This document shows positions 44,560-55,641 of a stretch of DNA of 64,000 nt, in pieces. Numbering within the stretch: the first letter of the stretch is position 1; each line of letters starts with the position of its first letter. Source of the DNA: Pinus tabuliformis (Eukaryota; Streptophyta; Pinopsida; Pinales; Pinaceae); the NCBI GenBank assembly GCA_031772625.1, contig CM062816.1, positions 1,673,981,078 through 1,674,045,077 of the forward strand. Reading direction: 5' to 3'. The notes under the pieces are model-generated. The model was not told where the DNA came from and ran no database searches. It worked only from the letters and a program-made list of their open reading frames with translations. The position numbers and the translations under genes were made by a program.

Positions 44560-44937
44560 TGTAACATCCCGGGTGGAAATTCGATGTAATAAAGTTAATA
44601 AAGGAAAAAATAATAACCACAGTTGACAGGACACTTATTCCAAGCTTAATGTTGGGCAAGGCATCCTAGGTGGTGTTCATTTTACTGTTTATGGATAAGG
44701 AAATTAGCCAGGGAAATCGATAAGGCTTTGGAAAGGAAAAATGATATTTTTGACACACTGATTTATGAAAATAATGGAAATTAGGAGAAAAAGGATGTGA
44801 AAGGTCACACATTGCATGTGAGGAGGAAAATGAAGGAAAATAATGGAAAATGAAGAAAATGGAGGCCTCATTCATAAAAAGGATTTGAGGATCACTTGAT
44901 AACATTTTATAAGTTGAGTTTTGGAGCTCTCTCATTA

Positions 44938-44998
<61 letters not shown>

Positions 44999-46738
44999 GC
45001 TTGGACATTTAGAGTTTTCTTGGAGTATTTTAGCATTAGAGAAAGAAAGGGAAAGAAGGAAATATAAAGAAATGATCATGAAGGGAAAGGCAAGATCAAC
45101 TTGCTACATCAAGCATCATTGCAGGTATTGACTTACATGTGTATTTTCCTTACTAGATTTTGCATGCATGGGATCGCATGTGGTTATTTTCTATGATGGC
45201 ATGGGTTTTGCTAGGAGTGACAGTGTTTTCAACCTAGCGTTGTCATTTTCGAATAGCCATGGTGTGATGGGGTTCTCATGTTTTGGTTAAGTTGGATTTC
45301 TAGATGGATTTGAAGTAGAGTGAGGTGGATCTCTAAAATGATAGAACACATGGACTAGTAACCCCTTAGCCCGACTATGGATTGAGGTAAAGCTAGATTT
45401 TGTGTTGCCTTGGATGGCCTAGGAATCCTTGTCGATGAATGGCAAGACATACGGTAAATCCAAGAGATGGTTCTCTCACTGTTGGGCCTAGTAATCATGG
45501 GTTTGGGATATGTGGTAAAGCCTGGAGAGTGGGTCATGGTTTAGGGCCTAGTGATCCGAGTTTGGATTGTGGTAAAGCTTGAGAACTAGGGGATAGGAAA
45601 ATTCCTCATGGTGCATGTGGAGAAATCAAGTGGAATCCATGCCTGTTTTATTTCATGATCAGGTGAAGATAAAGGTAAATCCTATTATGATGTTTTCAAT
45701 GTGTTAGCCTAGTGATCCAGGATGGATTACAATAAATCTGGGTTTCTATTGATGAGGGTGAGGTGGTTTAGCCTTGGTGTGCCCTGATTGGTTCTTTTTG
45801 TTTGAGACCCACATCCATGCTTGGAATATGACATGAAGGTGAATGGATAAAGGGAGATTTGTCTCAGCCATTCTATGGTCGGGTACAATGTATTAGTCCC
45901 AACTCTGGTTGGTTTATTGCACTCATTAATGATAAATTCATTCACTTTATTTCATGTGTAATTGTACTCACGTATATGTTGATTTTATCTTTCATATGAT
46001 TATGATATTTTTGTCCCTATTCTACCTGTTATATGTATATTTTATGAGAACAACGATGTATGGATCTCAGAATGCTTTTACTTGTAAATAAATGGATCAT
46101 TTATCTATGCCATACTAGATGATAATGCAAAAAATGACATAAGGGAACAATGGTTCATAGTGATTCTCAGATAAGTATGAGATGCCTACACTTAATTATG
46201 TTGTTTACACCTGTAGGTTACATGTCGATGATATGTTTGACGAAATGCGTAGCATGGTTAGTAGGGGTCTAATTAATGTCTTCTTGAACATATTGCTTTT
46301 GCATCATTATTTCCTTGTATCTTTACTAATTTTAAGCTATCACTCCAGTCTGGGTAGTGGCCTCGGCTCTCAGCCTGAAAAAGTGGCTTAAATCCTAGGG
46401 TCACTAGCACATAACAGGTAACTTTGGTCTCTGGTCACTGTTAGGCAAGCCTGTGAGAGTGACTTTGGGTCTTTGGTTTCTCCCTTTCCCATAGCATGAC
46501 AAAAAATGTGACTTAAGATATTTAGAACATTAGTGGAACCTAGGGACAAATTTTCTAAGTGTCTAACGTGTCTCCTCATGATCCTGAAGCTGATGTTGGA
46601 TGACTGTGTGTGATTTTTCCATCAATTCAACTCCCTTAAGGTCACATAGGAGGTAAAATATTATCACAGTAGCCTCTCATGTCATGTTTACCTAATTTGG
46701 CATGGTTACTTGGGTGAATGTGAGAGGAGGGTGTTACA
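44560..46738 (+). repeat. E6 3' LTR (2179 bp)
   Basis: It begins TGTAACATCCCGGG and ends GTGTTACA. It contains the same GCCTAGTGATCC sub-repeats as the 5' LTR (45350-45750) and a long CT repeat. Confidence 0.92.
44941..44996. repeat. TC dinucleotide repeat, 28 units
   Basis: An uninterrupted (TC)28 inside the E6 3' LTR. The 5' LTR has only a short interrupted CT tract at the same place (about 38655-38680). Confidence 0.95.
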
Positions 46739-47063
46739 TTTTTGTTGGACTTCCAATAGAAATAAAAGTTGCAAAAACACATCAAAATATTTTTCATGCT
46801 ATGGTGGGATATTGAAAATAAGGAGAAAAAATGAAACTTAAAATAATATGACCTTAATTATTCTTAAAAGAAAAATGATATGTTCATCATTCTATTCTTA
46901 GTAAGTTTCTATTCAAATAATTTGGTAAATATAGAAAATAAAATATGGCAAAAATACTACATATGTTAAAAAAAGAGAGAAAATTTCCATAAATTTGATT
47001 TCTCTAGAATTACAAATTGAACCATGGCATGTAGGAATAGGATGAAATTGGAGAATGACATGG
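46739..47063. other. AT-rich spacer, nothing recognised
   Basis: No supported feature lies between the E6 right end and the tandem duplication. Confidence 0.5.
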
Positions 47064-47607
47064 AATGTTGCAAGTTTTATGTCTTTAATTTTGATTACCA
47101 TAACAAATTCTTATTTATAAATGGATAAATATTAGGCATACAACTATGTCATTGGCATCAAAGATGGCTAACAACTCCTTGTAGATGCTCTGTGTTGAGG
47201 AAAGGATGTGCTAAACATCTAGAATTCATGTGCTTTTCACCTCCAATGTGAATTCTCACTACACTCACTTAGGGCCTTCACTCTTTCCAATTTTCTTTGC
47301 CTTCTATGTAGTTCTCCTCCCCATGTTTTTCCTGACTCTTAACATAGGGAAATTTTGTTTGATATTCCTATGGGAATGATTGTTTGATTTAAGGTTTCTC
47401 AAAGTATTAAAGGGATTCAAAACATCAACCAATTTGGAGATGTGAAGTATGGTTAATGCTTTGAGAAACTCGCAATAAAGGAATTTGTGCATTTTATTAT
47501 GTAATTTTACTACTACTGTATTAGCTTTTGATTTCGAATATTTTGATTGGGAAGAAGGTATCGTCCCTTTAGTTCCCATTTCAATTAAATATTATGATGT
47601 ACTTTCA
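47064..47607. repeat. host tandem duplication, copy 1 (uninterrupted)
   Basis: About 540 bp, aligned to copy 2 along its length. Shared stretches include AATGTGAATTCTCACTA, AGGGCCTTCA, GTATTAAAGGGATTCAAAAC and AATTAAATATTATGATGT. It contains GGAATGATTG (about 47373), the uninterrupted form of the E7 target. Confidence 0.85.
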
Positions 47608-47919
47608 AATGCTACAAATTTGATGTCCTGCATTTGATTATCATAAAAATTTATTCTCCATAGATGGATCAAGTTTAGGCATGCAAAAATTCCTTTGGCA
47701 TCTGAGGTGTCTAATGGATCCTTGAAAGCTCCATGTGGAGGACTTGATGTGATCAATACATATAACTCATGCATTCTTCACCTCTAATGTGAATTCTCAC
47801 TAGACTCACATAGGGCCTTCAATCTTTCCATTTTTCTTTACCTTCTATGCAATTTTCCTCCCTATAGTTTTCTTGACTCTTTACATATGACACTTTTGTT
47901 TGAGATTCATCTAGGAATG
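47608..47919. repeat. host tandem duplication, copy 2, left part
   Basis: It aligns to the first 300 bp of copy 1 and ends GGAATG, where E7 begins. It resumes at 55408. Confidence 0.85.
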
Positions 47920-49701
47920 TGTAATGCCCTCCTACCAAATTTACCCAAGCTAACCTTTCCACTGGGGTAAACATGTGACGAAAAGTTATTATGATATGAT
48001 TCAACCTCCTAGGTCACCTTAAGGAAGTGGAATCAACACAAGGAAAACATACTGACCTTCCTTAGGGCCTACAGGACCCACAGGAGATAAACCACCCCTC
48101 CAGGTGCCCAAGCCTTGATTCAAATTTCTTGATCATTAAAATAACCCCCAGTCTCTCTCATGACATGGGCATGCATGCAAATGGGGCTCTCTACTTGCTC
48201 CCACAATGCCTGCAAGTGACGGACAATAGTCTTTTTCTACTAGTTCTGTGCCAGAGATGACGACTACCCGAAACTTGATGAGACTTTCGAAGATAATAAA
48301 TGACACCAAGGAAAATCCTCTAACCAAAAATTTGATCAAGGACTTGACCTAACCAAGCCCAACCATGATAGGCATTTCATCAAACATGTCACAAATATGC
48401 ATTCTACAGGTCATAACAAAAGATATGAGAATAGCGGTCACATACTTATCTAAGAATCACTAAGGAGAATTGATGCCTTATCACAATAGCTCCATTATCA
48501 TCTATTATGTCATATATTCTTTTTTCATTCATTTAAAAATCAAAACATGATGAGATCCATACATCATCATTGCCATAAAACATGCTAAGAACCAACATAT
48601 AACCAACAAAAATAACAAGGATATGAGAGCCAAAAAAAATGCATATAAACAAGTATATTTACCCATCAAATACAAGAATAAATAAGATATTATTAACATA
48701 CACAAAATTCAACCAGGTTTGGGACTTGCACGAAACACCCTTCCATAGACTAGGCTAAACCTAATCTCTCTTTCACCTAGTCACCCCCATGCCATATTCC
48801 AAGCATGAATATGGGATCTCATGAAACACATCAAGCATAACCAAACCAGAGCTTCCAGAGGCTAACCACCTCAACCCTCAACAATTGATTCCACCGCATG
48901 GCCAGACATCATTAAACATCACCAGATCGACCTCTACTTAGGTTGTACAGGACTTCCAACCTGACTTCTAGGACTAGTAACTCATACCACCACTGTTGTC
49001 CGGCTCTAGAGTGTTTTTTTAGCCAAGGCTCGAGGACTAGTAACTAAATCCACAACTGCTTCCAACCTTCAGAGTGTTTGTCCAACGAAGACTCTAGGAC
49101 TAGTAATTCAACCTATCAAGGGCTGGAGAGTGTTTTTCCAACCAAGGCTTCATGACTAATAACTCATCCCAAGCTATTACAGGTATCTAGAGCGTTTTTC
49201 TAACCAAGGTTATAGTACTAGTAACTCAACCCAAACCATTAAAGGGCCTCCAGAATGATTCTCCAACCAAGCCTCCAGGAACTAATAACTCAACCCATAG
49301 CCAGAGGAACATGAGAACCAACCCGAAAACATAGATAAAACCCATAAAACTATGGCTATATAGGAAATGGAAAGGCTAGGTAAAACCATTATCAATCTAG
49401 GAAATCCTCCATGCTAATGACAGATCATAACCAAGAAACCACATGCATGTGCCATGCATGCCAAAACTATAAAAGAAACCATACATGTAACTTGATACCT
49501 GCAACAAAATGCATTAGTAGCTACTGATCCTATCATTCCCTTGCACTTTTTGTCTTTCCTTTGCCTTCTTTCTCCAAATCCATTGTATGCCACACTTCTC
49601 CAAGAGTGGTCCATGAAAGCTTTGTGTCCAAGAGTATGAGAGACATAATATAAGAGAGCTCCACCAAAACCTGTCAGAAAGCTACCAACTAATCCTCAGA
49701 A
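47920..49701 (-). repeat. E7 3' LTR, truncated
   Basis: It aligns to the left 1.78 kb of the other LTR (same order of words such as GACTAGTAACTCAACCCA) up to AATCCTCAGAA. The last 300 bp, which on the minus strand would be the LTR start, are missing and replaced by the minisatellite. Imperfect repeats of about 60 bp at 48950-49300 match the GCCTAGTGATCC class in reverse. Confidence 0.85.
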
Positions 49702-50520
49702 GCATCTTCATCACATGTCACAATGCCACGACTACACAATGCACATGCGTAATACTCCATGTACACAACACAACATGCACGAAATTCACATAATACCATA
49801 TGTACACCAGTACCACATGTACAGCATGTACACAATACCCCCTCTACACAGCACCACTTGCACAAAATGTACATAGCACGATATGTAGATGACACCACCT
49901 ACACAACATGTACGTAGCACCATATGTACAACACACCACCTATAGAATTTGTACACAATACCACATGTACATGCCACCACATGTATAGCATGTACATGAC
50001 ACTGCATGTTCTCAATTCCACATGCATGACATGTACACAAAACCACCTTCACACAACACCACATATACAACATGTACACAACACCACATGTAAAATCATG
50101 CACATAACACAATATGTACATAGAAAAAAATGTACAACATGCACAAAACACCATATGTACATAGCACCATATGTACACAATATCGCATATCCAACATGCG
50201 CACAACACCATATGCACACAACACTGCATATCCATCATGTGCACATTACAATATGTACATAGCACCGTATATCCAACATTTGCATAGATACATCTATACC
50301 GAGCATTGTCTATGCAATATGCACACAAAACTACATATCCATCAAGCGCACAGTACAATATGTACACAAAACTGCATATCCAACATGTACATAGCACCAT
50401 ATATACCTAGCACTGCATATGAATATGCACACAACACCATGTATACAACAGGCACTCAATACCATAGGTACAATCACTAAATATACAATATGCACAACAT
50501 ACATACAACAATAGCACTAT
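49702..50520. repeat. CATATGTACA-type minisatellite in E7
   Basis: About 800 bp of degenerate repeats of ACACCATATGTACA and GCATATCCAACATG words. In the clearest part (50186, 50227, 50268) the period is 41 bp. Low-complexity frames are open on both strands (204 codons on minus, 112 and 116 on plus). They are Cys/Tyr/Val-rich or His/Thr/Met-rich and are products of the repeat, so I do not annotate them as genes. Confidence 0.85.
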
Positions 50521-53412
50521 GCATCCAAAGCCACATTGTCTATACCAAGTAACCTTATTTTTGGTGTCTCTCTGCCATCCATGCTTATCCTAGCATGTCG
50601 TGGATCTAAATGTTTTCATTCCATTGATGTATCTCTCAGAATTACCTGTCCATAAAATAAACATAGTCATAGTGTAAACACATAATATCAACTCATATCC
50701 ACATGATAATGACCTAATAAATTTGTTGAGTCTACTCTTCCCACTTGATTCCCCTGAAGACCAAGAACCTATTTCATGCCCTTCATCTGCATAAGAAATC
50801 ATTCCTCTGCAAAATGATCCCTGATAACCGTTATATACAGTGGAATAGATAGATAGGTACATACATACATATATATAAACATTATCATAAAACAATCATG
50901 ATCCCATTAGAAAATGACATACGTATATGCATTAATACATACATATATAGATATAAATATTAGCATTAATGAATCATGATTTCTAATGACCTTGTCAGAC
51001 AATGGCATACATACATACATGTATACATATGTAGACATCAACATAATCATGATCACAACATAATTACCAAATAGCATAAGGTATAGGTTAAGAGAACTCC
51101 CTTTATCCATGCACAACATTGAGAACAATAGTTTCCAACATATATAAGGTATCTGACACCTCAATCCATTTGGTTTACCTCTTTTGTTGCCATTCTCATA
51201 ATTATCTACCACCATCCATTTATACCAATGGACCCAACCAATCCAACTAGATGTCATACTCTTTTCTTCATTTTCCCTTACACGTGCACCAAGCTTCATC
51301 GAAGTCTCACTTTACTTGTTGGGTTTCATTCAACTCTTCCTGAACTCGATTAACTTTCTTCTTTCCCCAACCAATTCCAGGACACTAAAATCATAAGGCA
51401 AGAACAAGAAAGCCAATAAGAAGAAATCCATGAAAACCAATAGCAATACGACATCATAAACAAAGTGGCAAGACCTTGCACCAAACATAAAAAAGGCCAC
51501 AATCAAGCACAACAAATCACAAATGACCAAAAGCACAAGACTAACAACAAATACCATGACTCAATCCCCATGGTTGCCAAAGACTCCAAGGTAAATCCAA
51601 ATGTGAGCCTTATTCATGACTTCGTGGCAGTCTCTTTTGCCATGCAATACCCTGAATCATACTTCCATAAACACATAATTGTCAATGCATAAATAAACAT
51701 AACAATACACCAGTTACCATATCTTGCAGTGTCAAGCACATTGCTTTGTAACCAAACACATTCATGCCATCTCTCAAAGGACTCCAATTCATTGATAGAT
51801 CCAGCTATAACTAAAAAGTATCTGATATACCTATCAAATACATGTTCATTACTATAGAACATATCTACATAATGTCAGACAAAGTCAAGGTTAAGAATAC
51901 TTAATGTATGGAAAGCACTCACTCATCTGGAATTACGGTTTCCAAACATAACCAAAAGAATTGCTACTCAATTCCTTTCTTTTACCTTTCTACCTTTTTG
52001 CAATAGAACCTTGCGATGTATTGTCACATCACCCAACTATTAGTTATGTAAGCATATAAATTATTACCTTGTCATGCTAATACCAAGCATGTTTCCTACA
52101 ACTGTTTACACATGTCAGTCACATGTTCCACAAATCAAGGCATCATGTCCATGAATTTGGAATCAACCTTTACCAACACTACCAACCATTTGATACTCAA
52201 AAATCAACTCACATTCATCAATCATAATACATAATGCTAAAACTATCGCCTACTTACACTCAAGTACATATCATCTATCTCACACATATGTATTGGTACA
52301 ACCATTTTAAAAAAGATCATTCCTTCATGCAATATTACAGACACATACTCATAGCATGTAACTAATCAAATATTCAAGCCACATATAAATGAAATAATAG
52401 TCCCCAAACACTCAAACAACAAATAAACGAGATAATCAAACATTCATATACCAAGTAGACAACATAAGAAAACTCATACCTTGATGTATCTCAGGGGAGG
52501 ATATATTGTCTACACAATCAATCTATATTAGAATGGTATAACTTCAAAATACATCAACTTGAACATAAATAATGTCATGATATCCATAAATATAAATTGA
52601 TAACATGTTCACATCATAAACAAATAAACAAATAAACAATTTCCATTCATGCATAACAATCACATATGCACAGTCAGTCTAGATTAGTACAATACAATAT
52701 CACAAAAAAATCGACTCATACCTAAATTTCATAACCTTAACCATCTGCATAGTTCTATCCAAGTTAGTAAGATATATATAACATAAAGGTATTAATGCAA
52801 TAACCTTAATCATCAAGTTAACTAACAAGAAACAATAACAACAATGCATATAAAAACAAGTGACCATCCTTCATGACTAACCGACACATGTGCATATAAC
52901 GAGACTAATCAACTAGCATCTATGATAATGCATGTAACCAAAATACAATATAATGACAAGCATATAAGTAACCCTAATTCTTATAACAACCAGTAAACAC
53001 ATACCTGCATTCCAAGTATACAAACCTATATGACAATATCAATTACCCCAACGTCTAGTGTTGCAACCTCACTCTGATTAGCTCAACCAAAACATTAGCA
53101 TCATAACATACCAATAGCAACATGATGACCTAATTTCATACAATGACCTCACGGTACATGTTTGGCCTACTATACATGTGTAACCATAACCATGAGAATG
53201 CATACATAACAACATATAGACATTGACATGCATAACAAATGCATATACAACTGACATCCATTGATGACAATTACATACCAATATCAACATCATCAACTTT
53301 TACATGAAAACACAACAGTAACAATGAATACCACCATTCATACATAACAAGCACATATACAACCTACATGCGTGCACGACAATTCACATTTCTCCCATCT
53401 AGTCTAGGCGTT
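50521..53412 (-). other. E7 internal region, no coding similarity
   Basis: It is rich in ACATAC and CATAACAA words on the + strand and has no protein-like frame. Next to the primer site its minus strand resembles the leader of E6 (GACTAGATGGG and many TG-rich words), which ties the two families. Confidence 0.6.
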
Positions 53413-53430
53413 GAACCATTCTCTGATACT
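53413..53430 (-). other. E7 primer-binding site
   Basis: On the minus strand AGTATCAGAGAATGG follows the LTR end GTGTTACA after a few bases. It corresponds to E6 TGGTATTAGAGAATGG and to the initiator-Met tRNA complement. Confidence 0.75.
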
Positions 53431-53434
53431 ACTC

Positions 53435-55407
53435 TGTAACACCCTCCACCCACATTTACCCAAGATAACCGTTCCACTGGGATAAACATGTGACGAAGAG
53501 TTACTGTTATATGATTAAACCTCCTAGATCAGCTTCAGGAAGTGGAATCGACATAGGAAAACCTTACTAACCTTCCTCAAGAGTTACGTCACCCACAAGA
53601 GATAAACCACCCCTCCAAGTGCCCATGCTCTGAGTCAAATTTCCTTTTCACTGAAAAAAAACTCCCAGTCGTTGCCATAATTCCAAGAAGGGAGAGACTA
53701 CAATATTTTTTAGCGATATCTATGCTAGAGACTATGATATTTAATCTACGTTTTTAGGGCTAGTATCCAACCACTTCCCGAAACTTAATGAGACTTTCCA
53801 AGACAATAAATGACACCAAGAAAAATCATCTAACAAAAAAATTGATCAAGGACTTCACCTAACCAAGCCCAACCATGACAGTAATTTTGTCAAACATGTC
53901 ACAAATATGCATTTTGTGGGTCATAACAACATATTTGAGCATAGTGGCCGCCTACTTATCTAATAATCGCTAATGAGAATTGATGCCTTATCACAATAGT
54001 TGAATTATCATCTATTAGGTCACATATTAATTTTTCATTCATTTACAAATAAAAACATGATGAGAGCCATACATCATCATTGTCATAAAACATGTAACCA
54101 ACGTAAATAACAAGGATATAGAAGCCACAAAAACTACATATAAACAAGTATATTTACTCATCATATACAAGTGGAAAGAAGATGTTATTAACATATGCAA
54201 AATGCAACTAGGCTTGGGACTTCCATGAACCACCTGACCATAGACTAGGTTGAACAAAATATCTCTTTCATCCAGTCACCCCCATGACATATTCCAAGCA
54301 TGAATATGGGATCTCATGAAACACATCAAGCACAACCAAACCAAGTTGTTCGATAGGCTAACCACCTCAACCCTTAACTAGTGATTTGAAATCGCACTTG
54401 GAAATCACTAACTAACACTAGATCAGTCTCTATGCAAGTTTTCTAGGGCTCGAGAGTGTTTTCCCCAACCTAGCTTCAAGGAATAGTAACTCAATTCATG
54501 ACTATTGTCGGGCTCCAAACCATTTTTCCAACCAAGGCTTTAGCACTAGTAACTCAACCCACAGTTGTTGTTGAGCTCTACATAATTTTTCCAAACAAGG
54601 CTCTAGGACTAGTAACTCAACTCACCATGGGCTCCAGAGCATTTGTCCAACCAAGGCTCCAGGACTAATAACTTAACCCAAGTCCAGGGCTCCAGAGAAA
54701 TTTTCCAACCAAGGGTCAAGGACTAGTAACTCAACTGAAGTTGTTATAGGGCTTCCAGAGCATTTTCCCAACCAAGGCTCTAGGAACTAATAATTCAACC
54801 CACAACCAAAGGAACATGAGAACCAACTAGAAAACAAAGCTAAAACCCACAAAACCATGGCTCTCCAAGAAATGGCAAGGCTAGGCAAAACCACTGTCAA
54901 TCTAATAAATCCTCCGTGTCAATGATAGATCATAACCCAGAAACCACATGCATGTGCCATGCATGCCAAAACTAAGAATGAAACCACACATGCAACTTGA
55001 TACCTACAAAGAAATCCAACTGTATGATACAGAGAGAGAGAGAGAATAGAAGAGAGCTCGACTAAAACCTATCAAAAAGCTACGAACTGATCCTCAGAAC
55101 CCTTTTATCAACAAGGCCTCTATTTTCTTCATTTTCCATTATTTTCCTTCAACTTCCTCTTCACATGAAACCTGTGACTTTTCACGCTTGTTTTCTCCTA
55201 TTTTTCATTATTTTCATAAACAAAATTCCAATTAATGACTCATGCCTTTCCAAATCCTTTTCCGTTGACCTTTCCAATTTTCTTTATCCATAATAAACCA
55301 AATGAAGACCCACTAGGATGTTTTTCCCGCCATTCAGCTTGGAATACATGTTCCATGACCTTGGTCTTATATTTTTTTTACATGGAATTTTAATAAGGGA
55401 TATTACA
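53435..55407 (-). repeat. E7 5' LTR (1973 bp)
   Basis: On the minus strand it starts TGTAATATCCC (55407) and ends GGGTGTTACA (53435). The GCCTAG/GACTAG sub-repeats lie at 54440-54810. Confidence 0.88.
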
Positions 55408-55641
55408 TAATGATTGTTTTATTATATTTTTCATGAAGTATTAAAGGGATTCAAAACATAAATCAATTTGGAGAAGCATACTATGATTAATTCTCCATGA
55501 AACTTGTAATCAAGGTATTTGTGTGTTTGATTTTGTAATTTTATTTCTAATATATTAGCTCCTAATTTCAAATCTTTGGATTAGGAAGAAGGTATTGTCA
55601 CTTTAGCTTTGATGTGAATTAAATATTATGATGTTCTTTCA
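55408..55641. repeat. host tandem duplication, copy 2, right part
   Basis: It begins TAATGATTGTTTT and aligns to the second half of copy 1 through GAATTAAATATTATGATG. Confidence 0.85.

Larger units (their letters stand above)
38277..46738 (+). mobile_element. E6: Ty3/gypsy chromovirus-like element with 2-kb LTRs
   Basis: LTRs at 38277-40344 and 44560-46738 begin TGTAACA(A)TCCCGG and end in GGGTGTTA(C/T)A. Flanks TTTCT (38272-38276) and TTTTT (46739-46743) agree at four of five bases. Inside are an initiator-Met-type primer site, gag, a deletion that removed protease and most of reverse transcriptase, the end of reverse transcriptase, RNase H, integrase and a chromodomain-like tail. Confidence 0.93.
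47920..55407 (-). mobile_element. E7: LTR element of the E6 superfamily, no coding region recognised
   Basis: Long direct repeats at 47920-49701 and 53435-55407, read on the minus strand, start TGTAATATCCC and end GTGTTACA like the E6 LTRs. The primer site on the minus strand (53413-53430) repeats the E6 sequence with ...ATCAGAGAATGG. Flanks GAATG (47915-47919) and TAATG (55408-55412) agree at four of five bases, and copy 1 of the host duplication shows the empty site. The internal 3.7 kb has no gag or pol I can recognise. Confidence 0.85.

Noticed and set aside
44666-45079. Minus-strand frame of 137 codons with a long Glu-Arg repeat
   Set aside because: The repeat is the reverse reading of the TC microsatellite in the E6 LTR.
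49786-50480. Long open frames of 204 codons (minus) and 112-116 codons (plus)
   Set aside because: They are low-complexity readings of the CATATGTACA minisatellite, open on both strands because the unit is nearly palindromic.
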